A stretch of 42,325 bases of DNA from contig NZ_FQUZ01000029.1 in assembly GCF_900129055.1 (NCBI RefSeq), forward strand, positions 1-42,325, written 5' to 3'. The notes beneath the pieces were generated by a model. It saw nothing but the letters and a program-made list of their open reading frames with translations. It made no database searches and was not told the origin of the DNA. The stretch is from Lampropedia hyalina DSM 16112. GTDB taxonomy: Bacteria; Pseudomonadota; Gammaproteobacteria; Burkholderiales; Burkholderiaceae_C. Numbering within the stretch: position 1 is the first letter of the stretch; each line of letters begins with the position of its first letter. A program made the translations under genes and the position numbers. Positions 8,469 through 15,852 of the stretch are shown piece by piece.

Positions 8469-8948
8469 TCAGTAGAAAGAATAGAAACAGCGGAACGGGA
8501 TGTTCTTTTCTGCCCAGAATTCTGCGGCATCGCGGAACACGTCCAGCAGTTGTTCGCGCATTTCCTTGTTGAAGCGTTCGCTGGTGGGAATGTGTTCGAG
8601 CACGACGATGAAACCGGGCTGCTCACCGGCATGCAGCAGGGTGTCGGTCAGGCAGTCGTAGAGGGCATCGAGGTTGCGGCCAAAGTGGGCGGGCAGCAGA
8701 AACTGCTGGCCGGTTTCCGTCAGGATTTGCTGCTTGGTGGTGGCCTGAATCAGATTGGCATAGAGAAAGTGCTGTTGCAGCAGTTGTGCCGCCTGTTGCA
8801 GTTCCGGGGCCTTGAGGGCGCGAATGGACTGGACGATGTTGGTCGGGGTGGCATGGGCGATTTGTTCGGCCAACTCCTCGATTCGGGCATCGGGAGCGGA
8901 AGCGATGGGCGCATCGGCATGGCTTTCTGCTGTGCTGATAGGGGTCAT
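8469..8948 (-). CDS. Barstar (barnase inhibitor)-like protein
   Basis: The 159-residue protein has a C-terminal barstar-like domain (about residues 65-159). It includes GRNLDALYDCLTD, the conserved barstar helix and loop, then GFIVVLEHIP and a terminal FWAEKNIPFRCFYSFY. The first 60 residues are an extra helical region. Barstar blocks its cognate extracellular ribonuclease inside the cell. No barnase-type ribonuclease gene is visible next to it, so its partner is unknown. The family call is firm; the inhibitor function is inferred. Confidence 0.8.
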   Translation of the reverse strand: MTPISTAESHADAPIASAPDARIEELAEQIAHATPTNIVQSIRALKAPELQQAAQLLQQHFLYANLIQATTKQQILTETGQQFLLPAHFGRNLDALYDCLTDTLLHAGEQPGFIVVLEHIPTSERFNKEMREQLLDVFRDAAEFWAEKNIPFRCFYSFY

Positions 8949-9076
8949 GGCGGCGTGTATGCAAGGTGGAATGAAACGGCGGGTCTGGAGGCTTTGCCAG
9001 TGTGCCTTGTATAGAGGGTGCTGGCGGCCATTTGTTCAATTGTTTGCACCCAATCGCCTCATCTGCCACACAGCTT

Positions 9077-10471
9077 TCAGTTTGGCGGTGTCGGTTGCAG
9101 CCAAGCCGCCACCGCGTTTTCACCACTGCGCACAGCCCCTTCCAGCGTGCCGGGGTAAGGGCCGTCAATGTAGTCGCCACACACCAGCAGGCTGCCTAGG
9201 CCGGGCAAGGGCTGCATGGCAGGGCGCGCCAGACCCGCCGTGCAGGCAAAGGTGGCACGTTTTTCCACGACCGTGCCCACAGCAGTGAGGCGGTCAGCAG
9301 GCAGGTTCAGCAGTTGCGCGGCCTGTTGCAGACACTGGGCTTCGAGATGCTGGCGACTGCCCCGACTGGTGCTGGTGACCAGTGCCAGCAGCCCGGTATC
9401 GCCCGTCAGTGCCTGCCGGTCGAATGCAAACTGGGCAGGATGCTCGGCGGTGGGATGCAGCATGAGCATGGGGCGCGGCAGCAGCGACGTGTCAGGGGGA
9501 TGCCCCTGTAGCCGCACATACACGGTGGCAATGGGTTCATGTGCCAGTTGCGCGGTGGTGTGCAGCCAGTCTTGCAGTGGGGCCGCCAGTGCAGGTTGCT
9601 CCTGGGTGAGTTGCGAGAGCAGCCGCAGGGCTTCGGCACTGTGCGTGGCCAGCAGTACGGCATCGCACTCGCGCCCGTCCACGCGCCAGCCCGCAATGCT
9701 CTGGCCATCTGCGGCCAGCAGCGGCTCCAGCCGTTGTACCCGGCGGCCACTGGCAAGCCGCACCTGCTGCAAGGCCAGCCAGTGCCACGCCGGTTCTGCC
9801 AGCAGTTCGCCCAACGGGACGCGTGGAATCAACAGGTTGGAGCTGCCTGGGCCGCCCAGCATGCTGTCTTGCAGCACGCGCAGGAACACCTGGGCACTGG
9901 CCTGCTGCACCGGGGTGTTCAGCGCGGCCACACACAGCGGTTCGATGAAGCCATCGAGCAGCGCGGCGGGCAGGTGCTGGCACAGTTGCGCCACGGTCTG
10001 CCGGGGCGGGGCACGAAAGCCCGCCATCTGCCACCGCAGCAGATGGCGCAGCAGTGCCCAGCGTTGCGACCACGTCCAGCCGCTGGCACGCCACACCCCC
10101 AGCAGGCCATCCCAGGGCGCAGGAAGGTTGGCAAACGCCAGCCCCTGACCCTGGCTGTCGCGCAGGTCCAGCGGCAGGCGCAGCAGCATCTGTTCTGGAT
10201 CAACCCCCACCTGCTGCATCAGGCGCAGACTGCGCCCGTACGCGCCGATCAGAATGTGCTGGCCGTTGTCCAGTTGGCAGGGTGCGTCCAGCCCGGTTTC
10301 GAGGGTGACGGTGCGGGCACGGCCACCGGGGTGACGCGCCGCCTCCCACAGCGACACCTGCATGCCCGCCTGGGTGGCCGCCACCGCCGCCGCCAGCCCG
10401 GCCCAGCCCGCTCCGATGATGCCCAGACGGCGGGGTGTTCGCCCCATCGTGCAGTCGCTGGTGGCCTTCAT
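9077..10471 (-). CDS. hpnE: Hydroxysqualene dehydroxylase-type FAD oxidoreductase
   Basis: The 464-residue flavoprotein begins with a Rossmann FAD motif, LGIIGAGWAGLAAAVAATQAG, followed by LWEAARHPGGRA, as in the phytoene desaturase superfamily. In hopanoid/squalene pathways HpnE reduces hydroxysqualene to squalene. The C-terminal LLVCGDYIDGPYPGTLEGA and SGENAVAAWL match the FAD-binding tail of this group. The start at 10471 overlaps the hpnD stop in ATGA, showing translational coupling. A carotenoid desaturase role cannot be excluded, but pairing with hpnD favours squalene. Confidence 0.88.
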   Translation of the reverse strand: MKATSDCTMGRTPRRLGIIGAGWAGLAAAVAATQAGMQVSLWEAARHPGGRARTVTLETGLDAPCQLDNGQHILIGAYGRSLRLMQQVGVDPEQMLLRLPLDLRDSQGQGLAFANLPAPWDGLLGVWRASGWTWSQRWALLRHLLRWQMAGFRAPPRQTVAQLCQHLPAALLDGFIEPLCVAALNTPVQQASAQVFLRVLQDSMLGGPGSSNLLIPRVPLGELLAEPAWHWLALQQVRLASGRRVQRLEPLLAADGQSIAGWRVDGRECDAVLLATHSAEALRLLSQLTQEQPALAAPLQDWLHTTAQLAHEPIATVYVRLQGHPPDTSLLPRPMLMLHPTAEHPAQFAFDRQALTGDTGLLALVTSTSRGSRQHLEAQCLQQAAQLLNLPADRLTAVGTVVEKRATFACTAGLARPAMQPLPGLGSLLVCGDYIDGPYPGTLEGAVRSGENAVAAWLQPTPPN

Positions 10472-11316
10472 CGCGGCATACGCCCCAGGGCCTGCACCTG
10501 CCATGCCAGCCAGAACTTGCGCAGCGGGGTGAGCTTGATGCGCTGGTGCAGCACCTGGAAACGCTCGCGCTCGATCTCGCGCAACAGGGTGCGGTAGATG
10601 TTGGCCATCATCAGCCCCGGCTTCTGGCCGCGCTTGTCGGCCTCGGGCAGCAACTGGAGTGCCTTGTCGTAGAGCTGGTGGGCGCGCTGGGCCTGGAACT
10701 GCATCAGTGCGACGAAGCGGTCGGAATGCTGGCGGTTGGTGATTTCGTGCGCCTTGACATCGAACTGCTGCAATTCATTGACCGGCAAGTAGATGCGCCC
10801 GCGCATGGCATCCTCGCCCACGTCACGGATGATGTTGGTGAGCTGGAATGCCTGCCCCAGCGTGTGGGCATAGGCAGTGGTGCCGTCCTGGGATTGGCCA
10901 AAGATTCGGGCCGACACCTCGCCCACCACGCCAGCGACCAGATGGCAGTATCGTTGCAGGCCCGGATAGTCTAGATAGCGGCTTTGCTGCAAGTCCATCT
11001 CGCAGCCCTCGATGATCGCCAGCAGATGACGGGCCTCGATGCCGTAGCCAGACGCGCAGGGCATGAGTGCCTGCATCACCGGGTGGCTGGGCTGGTCGGC
11101 AAACGACTGCACGACCTCCTTGCGCCACCACGCAAGCTTGGTGGCGGCCACGCCTGCATCATGTACTTCATCGACCACATCATCGATTTCGCGGCAGAAC
11201 GCATAGAACGCCGTGATGGCCGCGCGCCGGTCCTGCGGCAGAAAAAGAAATGCGTAATAGAAGCTGCTGCCAGCTTCGGCGGCCTTTTGTTGTACGTACT
11301 GCTGTGGGGTCGTCAT
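10468..11316 (-). CDS. hpnD: Presqualene diphosphate synthase
   Basis: The 282-residue trans-isoprenyl diphosphate synthase joins two farnesyl diphosphates to presqualene diphosphate. Both aspartate-rich motifs are present: FCREIDDVVDE and QLTNIIRDVGED. YYAFLFLPQDRRAAITAFYAFC and GRIYLPVNEL are typical of HpnD/phytoene synthase proteins. The ATG at 11316 (MTTPQQYVQQKA) fits the family length; an earlier in-frame ATG at 11334 is possible. It is the first gene of the hpnD-hpnE pair. The third squalene-pathway enzyme, HpnC, is not in the window. Confidence 0.9.
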   Translation of the reverse strand: MTTPQQYVQQKAAEAGSSFYYAFLFLPQDRRAAITAFYAFCREIDDVVDEVHDAGVAATKLAWWRKEVVQSFADQPSHPVMQALMPCASGYGIEARHLLAIIEGCEMDLQQSRYLDYPGLQRYCHLVAGVVGEVSARIFGQSQDGTTAYAHTLGQAFQLTNIIRDVGEDAMRGRIYLPVNELQQFDVKAHEITNRQHSDRFVALMQFQAQRAHQLYDKALQLLPEADKRGQKPGLMMANIYRTLLREIERERFQVLHQRIKLTPLRKFWLAWQVQALGRMPR

Positions 11317-11324
11317 GGAGCGTG

Positions 11325-11348
11325 ATTGTCCCATGCCGGGGTGACAAT
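11325..11348. promoter_or_regulatory. Inverted repeat just upstream of hpnD
   Basis: ATTGTC and GACAAT half-sites, separated by 12 bases, lie 9-32 bp before the hpnD start. They could be an operator or simply chance symmetry. Confidence 0.25.
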
Positions 11349-11431
11349 GCCGTGGTGTTTGAGGCCGTGACGATGCCATCTTTTGCCCATGGATTGCGCT
11401 GTGACAGACATTCGCAGAACTTTTCCCCTAT

Positions 11432-11592
11432 GGAAACGCTGATTCATTCCGCCCGAGTCGCCGTGCCCCCTGTCGGGATGGGCGGCAAGGCGGTTTTGGG
11501 GGTCAATAGTGGTGCTATTGACCCCCAAATCCAACGCAGCAGACCGCCCGAGAGGGGGATGCGGGGGCCGGGAGGAATTATTCAGCGTTTCC
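11432..11592. mobile_element. 161-bp MITE-like element, copy 2 (different ends)
   Basis: This copy has exactly the same length as copies 1 and 3. Its ends differ: GGAAACGCTGATTCATTCC at the left and GGAAACGCTGAATAATTCC at the right (reverse complement). It is flanked by CTAT on both sides (11428-11431 and 11593-11596). The central hairpin GGGGGTCAATAG-tggtg-CTATTGACCCCC is homologous to that of the other copies, with paired changes. It lies between the hpnD start and the end of the NAD(P)H oxidoreductase gene, whose stop codon falls in the right-hand duplication. Confidence 0.75.
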
Positions 11593-12171
11593 CTATGCCT
11601 TGCGCCCCAGCCCCCGCACCTGCTCCAGCCAGCGGGCGCGCTTGCTTTCATCGGCATAGCGCACGGGGCTGAAATTGGTGATTTTCATGGGCTTGATGCC
11701 GCAGAAGCCCAGAATGGTGCGGCGCATCTGGTTGTGGCCGGGCATGCGGTTCACCCAGCGGAAATACCACGGTGGTGTGTCCATCGTGGTGAGGAGGTGG
11801 GCACTGCGTCCGGTCAGCAGGCGATCCCAGAATACCGAATTTTCGCGGTATTTGAAGGCAAATCCGGGCAGGAAAATGCGGTCGATCAGTCCCTTGAGCA
11901 ACGCGGGCATGGCCCCCCACCAGATGGGATAGACGAACACCAGATGCTGCGCCCAGAGGATGGACTGCTGCACGGCCAGCAGATCAGGCTCCAGCTCCTG
12001 GATGCGGCGGTAGCCATGGTGCAGGATGGGGTCGAAGTTCAGGGCCGCGACATCGACGAAGCGAACCTCGTGCCCGGCTTCAGTCGCGCCTTGCACATAG
12101 GCCTGCGCCAGTGCCGCGCACAGGCTTTCCCCGTGGGGATGGCCAAGGATGACCAAAATGCGTTTGCTCAT
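11593..12171 (-). CDS. NAD(P)H-dependent quinone oxidoreductase (flavodoxin-like fold)
   Basis: The 192-residue protein belongs to the flavodoxin_2/NQO family that carries out two-electron reduction of quinones with bound FMN or FAD. It starts KRILVILGHPHGESLCAAL and has LVFVYPIWWGAMPALLKGLIDRIFLPGFAF and LLTTMDTPPWYF, all standard landmarks; KefF and MdaB are the nearest named relatives. The ATG at 12171 places the conserved strand at residue 4. The stop codon TAG is formed by the 4-bp duplication next to repeat copy 2, so the original C-terminus may have been altered. A deleted repeat copy lies 30 bp upstream of the start. Confidence 0.88.
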   Translation of the reverse strand: MSKRILVILGHPHGESLCAALAQAYVQGATEAGHEVRFVDVAALNFDPILHHGYRRIQELEPDLLAVQQSILWAQHLVFVYPIWWGAMPALLKGLIDRIFLPGFAFKYRENSVFWDRLLTGRSAHLLTTMDTPPWYFRWVNRMPGHNQMRRTILGFCGIKPMKITNFSPVRYADESKRARWLEQVRGLGRKA

Positions 12172-12201
12172 GGTGGTATGTGGAAATGGGGAAAATACTG
12201 G

Positions 12202-12278
12202 GGAAGGTCTGCAAAACTCTTGCTGTGAGCACGCGCCCGCCAATGGGAGCAGCGCAAGGCGGCTTTTGCAGACCTTCC
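12202..12278. mobile_element. Internally deleted 77-bp copy of the 161-bp element
   Basis: It has the same GGAAGGTCTGCAAAAC left end and TTTTGCAGACCTTCC right end as copies 1 and 3. The sequence jumps from the left arm (GCAAGGCGGCTTTTGC) directly to the right end, losing the central hairpin and the right arm. The join lies at a shared TTTTGC, consistent with short-homology deletion. The flanks (CTGG, CTAT) do not match. It lies in the divergent region between the oxidoreductase and the SGNH hydrolase genes. Confidence 0.75.
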
Positions 12279-12331
12279 CTATGAAAACCTTTTGCTTCGT
12301 TCATCTTAACAGCCTGCACCACACCGCCACC

Positions 12332-13024
12332 ATGCACCCATCCGTTCATTCCACTGCCCCGGCATCCCCCCTGCCCCGCCGTCGCTTTCTTCGTCAGTTG
12401 CTGGCCACTCCGGCGGCCCTGTCGGTCGGGCTGTCGCTGGCGGCCTGTCGCTCCAGTGGCCCTCAAGGTAAAGCGATTGCCGCAGGGGAATCGGTGCTGG
12501 CATTGGGAGATTCGCTCACGCACGGGGTGGGTGCATCGGCAACGCAGGCGTATCCACACCGGCTGGCCGAGGCCACTGGCTGGCATGTGACGAATGCGGG
12601 AGTGTCGGGCGATACATCGGCACAGGCCCTGCAACGCCTGCCGGGCCTGTTGCAGGCACACCAGCCGAGACTGGTGATTGTGGGCATTGGCGGCAACGAT
12701 TTTCTGCGCCGCCAGTCCGCCAGCGTGGCCGAGCAGAACATTCGCGCCATCTGCCAGCAATGCCTGGACACCGGGGCACAGGTGGTGCTGGTGGCCGTGC
12801 CGGCATTGAATCTGCTGGCGGCAGCCGGGGTGCTGAAAGACCACCGCCTGTATGCCGATATTGCCAGCGATCTGCCTGTCGCCCTGCTGGAAGGGACGTG
12901 GTCGCGCATTCTGTCGGACAGCAGTTTGCGCGCCGATCAGGTTCACGCCAACGCGCAGGGCTATGCCGCGTTCACAGAAGCCCTGCTGGGTGCCCTGCGC
13001 GACTGGGGCATGTGGCGGGCGTGA
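12332..13024 (+). CDS. SGNH-family esterase/lipase, predicted lipoprotein
   Basis: The 230-residue GDSL/SGNH hydrolase is similar to TesA-type arylesterases and lysophospholipases. Catalytic blocks are GDSLTHG (Ser61), AGVSGDT, GIGGNDF (Asn122) and ADQVHAN with Asp202 and His205. The N-terminus has PRRRFLRQLL followed by a hydrophobic stretch and the lipobox LAAC (Cys39), so the mature protein is probably a periplasmic or outer-membrane lipoprotein; the arginine pair may permit Tat export. The ATG at 12332 is chosen because it leaves a normal signal length. An ATG at 12281, directly after the repeat element, would add 17 residues. Confidence 0.88.
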   Translation: MHPSVHSTAPASPLPRRRFLRQLLATPAALSVGLSLAACRSSGPQGKAIAAGESVLALGDSLTHGVGASATQAYPHRLAEATGWHVTNAGVSGDTSAQALQRLPGLLQAHQPRLVIVGIGGNDFLRRQSASVAEQNIRAICQQCLDTGAQVVLVAVPALNLLAAAGVLKDHRLYADIASDLPVALLEGTWSRILSDSSLRADQVHANAQGYAAFTEALLGALRDWGMWRA

Positions 13025-13037
13025 TGGGCATGGGAGC

Positions 13038-13520
13038 CTATGGCTGCTCCGCCGGGCGGCTCTTGCGGGGCACTTTCCAGGCCGTGCCGTAGGCCAGCAC
13101 TTCGGCACAGGCAATGCCACGGCCATTCTGTTCGTGCAGGGTCGCGGTTTCCAGTCGCACGGCAAAGATGACATTCGCACCCTTGCGGTGGGCCTGTTCC
13201 TTCATGCGCAGAATGGCTTCGCGGCGACCGCGATCCAGCAGCGATTCCAGGCTAGTCAAACGGCCACCAAACAGGCTTTTCAGCCCGGCGGCCACGGTTT
13301 TGAAGTAGTCGCTGGAGACCACCACCGAGCCTTGCACCAGGTAGAAAGGCTGCCCGGCCAGTTCAATGGGGGTGCGCTTTTCGTTGAAGACCTTGATGTG
13401 CCGAAACGCCTTTTCGCGCTGCACAATCGAGCGGTAGTGCCGCCGCTCCAGCAGCGTGCCGATCACCAGTCCGGCCAGCAGCATGACCAGAAACAAGCCG
13501 ATCTGAAACAGCCATTCCAT
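13038..13520 (-). CDS. YbjQ/UPF0145-like protein with N-terminal membrane anchor
   Basis: The 160-residue protein has an N-terminal membrane helix (LFQIGLFLVMLLAGLVIGTLL). The rest is a YbjQ-like domain with VQGSVVVSSDYFKT, GGRLTSLESLLDRGRREAILRMKEQAHRKGANVIFAVR and EVLAYGTAWKV. The domain forms a small pentameric fold sometimes described as a heavy-metal-binding family, but its role is unknown. It is followed on the same strand by a soluble paralogue that starts 368 bp upstream, making a tandem pair. The anchored form may place the same activity at the membrane (inference). Confidence 0.8.
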   Translation of the reverse strand: MEWLFQIGLFLVMLLAGLVIGTLLERRHYRSIVQREKAFRHIKVFNEKRTPIELAGQPFYLVQGSVVVSSDYFKTVAAGLKSLFGGRLTSLESLLDRGRREAILRMKEQAHRKGANVIFAVRLETATLHEQNGRGIACAEVLAYGTAWKVPRKSRPAEQP

Positions 13521-13543
13521 GCCGGTTTCTCCTGTGGATGCAA

Positions 13544-13888
13544 TCAGTGCCCGGCAGGCACGGGCGGCACGCGCTGCTCCAGCACCACGGCCGTGCCATA
13601 GGCCAGAATTTCAGATGCCCCAGCGGCAATGTTGGAGGTGCTGAAGCGGATGTTGATGACGGCATTCGCGCCCATGTGCCGGGCCTGTTCCTGCATGCGA
13701 TCCAGTGCCTCCTGGCGCGATTCATTCAGCAACTCGGTGTAGCCCTTGAGTTCGCCACCCACAATGTTCTTCAGGCTGGCCATGATGTCACGCCCGGCGT
13801 GCTTGGCCCGCACGGTACTGCCCTGCACCAGCCCGAGATGGCGGGAGATGGCATGGCCGGGGATGTATTCGGTATTGCTCAACAGCAT
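13544..13888 (-). CDS. YbjQ/UPF0145 family protein
   Basis: The 114-residue soluble protein has the complete YbjQ pattern: MLLSNTEYIPGHAISRHLGLVQGSTVRAK, a central GGELKGYTELLNESRQEALDRM, GANAVINIRFSTS and EILAYGTAVVLE. The function is unknown. It precedes the membrane-anchored paralogue by 23 bp on the same strand and was probably duplicated. pdxY ends 41 bp upstream. The start at 13888 gives the usual family length. Confidence 0.88.
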   Translation of the reverse strand: MLLSNTEYIPGHAISRHLGLVQGSTVRAKHAGRDIMASLKNIVGGELKGYTELLNESRQEALDRMQEQARHMGANAVINIRFSTSNIAAGASEILAYGTAVVLEQRVPPVPAGH

Positions 13889-13929
13889 GTCGGCTCGTTT
13901 TCGGTAAGGTGATGGAATGTCAGAGCGGC

Positions 13930-14787
13930 TCAGACCTCGACGGCCTCGAACCGCTCGGCTGGCTCGACGATCTGCTGCTGCGCCTCGATCAGCGGCAGGT
14001 CGCGCGATCCGGCCTGGGTGTGCTTGACCAGGGCATACAGGCTGGCCGTGGCCAGCTCCAGTGCCTGCGGCAGGGCGACACGCCGCAGCAGATGCCCCAG
14101 CAGAATGGCCGAGAACGCATCGCCCATGCCATTGGGCAAGGGCGTGAGCTGGATTTGCGGCGTTCTGACCAGCCAGGCGCGTTCGGGCGTGACGGCCAGC
14201 GTGCCCAGTTGGGTATCGCCCACATCGGGGGTGGTGAGGCTGGTAACCACGACGGTTTTGTGCGTGGCCTGCGCCAGTTGCCGCGCCTGTGCCACGGCCT
14301 GCTCCACCGAGGTGATGGTGCTGTCGCAAATCTGCTCGAACTCGAACTGGTTGGGCGTGATGATGTCTGCCGCCTTGACGGTGTGGCTGCGGTGGTATTC
14401 GGGAATGCCTGGGCGCACGAACACACCGCGTCCCACATCGCCAAACACGGGGTCGCACAGGTAGAGCGCGGCCGGGTTCGCAGCCTTGATGCGGGCCACG
14501 GCTTCCAGAATCACATCGCCAATGCTGCTGTCGCCCATGTAGCCGGAAAGCACCGCGCCGATGCGCGGCAGAATGCCTCGATCATCCAGCCCGGCCAGCA
14601 CGTCGCGAATGTGGGCGGCATCGAACACCTGCCCCCGGAAGGCTCCATAGCCCGTGTGGTTGGAAAACTGCACGGTGTGGACGGGCAAGACTTCATGCCC
14701 CAGGCGTTGCAACGGAAATACCGCTGCGGAATTGCCCGCATGGCCGTAGGCCACATGGGACTGGATGGAAAGAACGAATTCGGTCAC
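13930..14787 (-). CDS. pdxY: Pyridoxal kinase PdxY
   Basis: PdxY phosphorylates pyridoxal in vitamin B6 salvage. The 285-residue ribokinase-fold protein shows SIQSHVAYGHAGNSAAVFPLQRLG at the N-terminus, VQFSNHTGYGAFRG, the substrate region LSGYMGDSS, CDPVFGDVGRGVFV, and the ATP/anion-hole motif PNGMGDAFSA with the catalytic aspartate. The length is normal. The start codon is GTG at 14787, the only start that leaves the N-terminal strand complete. Confidence 0.93.
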   Translation of the reverse strand: MTEFVLSIQSHVAYGHAGNSAAVFPLQRLGHEVLPVHTVQFSNHTGYGAFRGQVFDAAHIRDVLAGLDDRGILPRIGAVLSGYMGDSSIGDVILEAVARIKAANPAALYLCDPVFGDVGRGVFVRPGIPEYHRSHTVKAADIITPNQFEFEQICDSTITSVEQAVAQARQLAQATHKTVVVTSLTTPDVGDTQLGTLAVTPERAWLVRTPQIQLTPLPNGMGDAFSAILLGHLLRRVALPQALELATASLYALVKHTQAGSRDLPLIEAQQQIVEPAERFEAVEV

Positions 14788-14881
14788 GTTGGAATACCCG
14801 GAAAATCAGAAACGGTGCGGTATTTTGACCGATTCGCACTCTGCATGGCCGCTGACAGTGAGCGGCAGGCTCTTTTTGCCG

Positions 14882-14907
14882 AAAAAAAGCCTCCCGAAGG
14901 AGGCTTT
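14882..14907 (-). terminator. Rho-independent terminator of the YccA-like gene
   Basis: The stem AAAGCCTCC / GGAGGCTTT (14886-14894 and 14899-14907) has a CGAA loop and is followed on the minus strand by seven T residues. It lies 26 bp beyond the stop of the Bax-inhibitor-1 gene. Confidence 0.85.
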
Positions 14908-14932
14908 GCATCCATCAGGAAACTCGGATCAA

Positions 14933-15634
14933 TCAGTCATCGCCACCGAAAATGCCCAGCAGTGCAAGCAGGTTGCTGAAGATGTTGTAGAGGCTGAGGT
15001 ACACGCCCAGGGTGGCACTGATGTAGTTGGTCTCGCCACCATCAATGATGCGCTTGAGGTCATACAGCAGCCAGAACGAGAACAGCGCGATCACGGCCGT
15101 GGAGAGGGCGGCCATCAATGCGGTGGATTCGATCAGGAAGGCGTTGATGAGCGAGGCCACGATCAGCACCAGCGCGCCGACGAACAGCCATTTGCCTGCG
15201 CCCGACAGATCGCGCTTGATGACGGTGGCCAGCGAAGACATCACCGCCAGCACCCCGGCGGTTCCGGCAAAGGCGATCATGACGAGTTGCGTGCCATTGC
15301 CCATGCCCAGCACCCAGCCCAACATGCGCGAAAGCATCACGCCCATGAAGAAGGTGAAGGCCAGCAGCACGGCCACGCCTGCGCTGGAATGCTTGGTGCG
15401 CTCGATGGCGTACATGAAGCCAAATGCTCCGGCAAAGAACACCACCAGGCCCATCCAACCACTCAGGGAGGCGGAAATGCCGGTCTTCAGGCCCACCCAG
15501 GCCCCCAGCACGGTGGGAACCATGGAAATGGCCAGCAGCAGGTAGGTGTTGCGCAGCACGCGATTGCGCGTGCCAACGGTCGCGCCGTAATGCGCACCGC
15601 CCGCAGCGGGAAAATCAAAACGTGGGTTACTCAT
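14933..15634 (-). CDS. Bax inhibitor-1/YccA family membrane protein
   Basis: The 233-residue protein is predicted to have seven membrane segments. It has the family landmarks RNTYLLLAISM, FGFMYAIERTKHSSAGV, FTFFMGVMLSRMLG, FSFWLLYDLKRIIDGGETNYI and the C-terminal acidic FGGDD. E. coli YccA binds and slows the FtsH membrane protease, and BI-1 relatives act as pH-sensitive calcium leaks; which applies here is not known. It is a monocistronic gene bounded by terminators on both sides. Confidence 0.92.
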   Translation of the reverse strand: MSNPRFDFPAAGGAHYGATVGTRNRVLRNTYLLLAISMVPTVLGAWVGLKTGISASLSGWMGLVVFFAGAFGFMYAIERTKHSSAGVAVLLAFTFFMGVMLSRMLGWVLGMGNGTQLVMIAFAGTAGVLAVMSSLATVIKRDLSGAGKWLFVGALVLIVASLINAFLIESTALMAALSTAVIALFSFWLLYDLKRIIDGGETNYISATLGVYLSLYNIFSNLLALLGIFGGDD

Positions 15635-15774
15635 GGGGAAATCCTTCCGGTTGGGTTGAAAACAATGCCTGGATTTTATTCAGGTCTGCTTTTCCCTGAA
15701 AAATTCCGTTGAATTTGAAGGACTTTCGCATGCTGACATGGACAAGCCCGCACGATTCACGCTGGCTACACATC

Positions 15775-15802
15775 AAAAGAGGCTCCTGAAGGAGCCTCTT
15801 TT
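15775..15802 (-). terminator. Terminator hairpin after the Tim44-domain gene
   Basis: A 12-bp stem, AAAAGAGGCTCC / GGAGCCTCTTTT, with a TGAA loop lies 50 bp beyond the stop of the gene ending at 15853. The U tract is short (TTTT), and the hairpin is nearly symmetrical, so it could work in either direction. Confidence 0.75.
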
Positions 15803-15852
15803 GCGTAGCAAAATCGCCTGTCATCCGATCCGGAGGAACAGGCCCGCCATGT

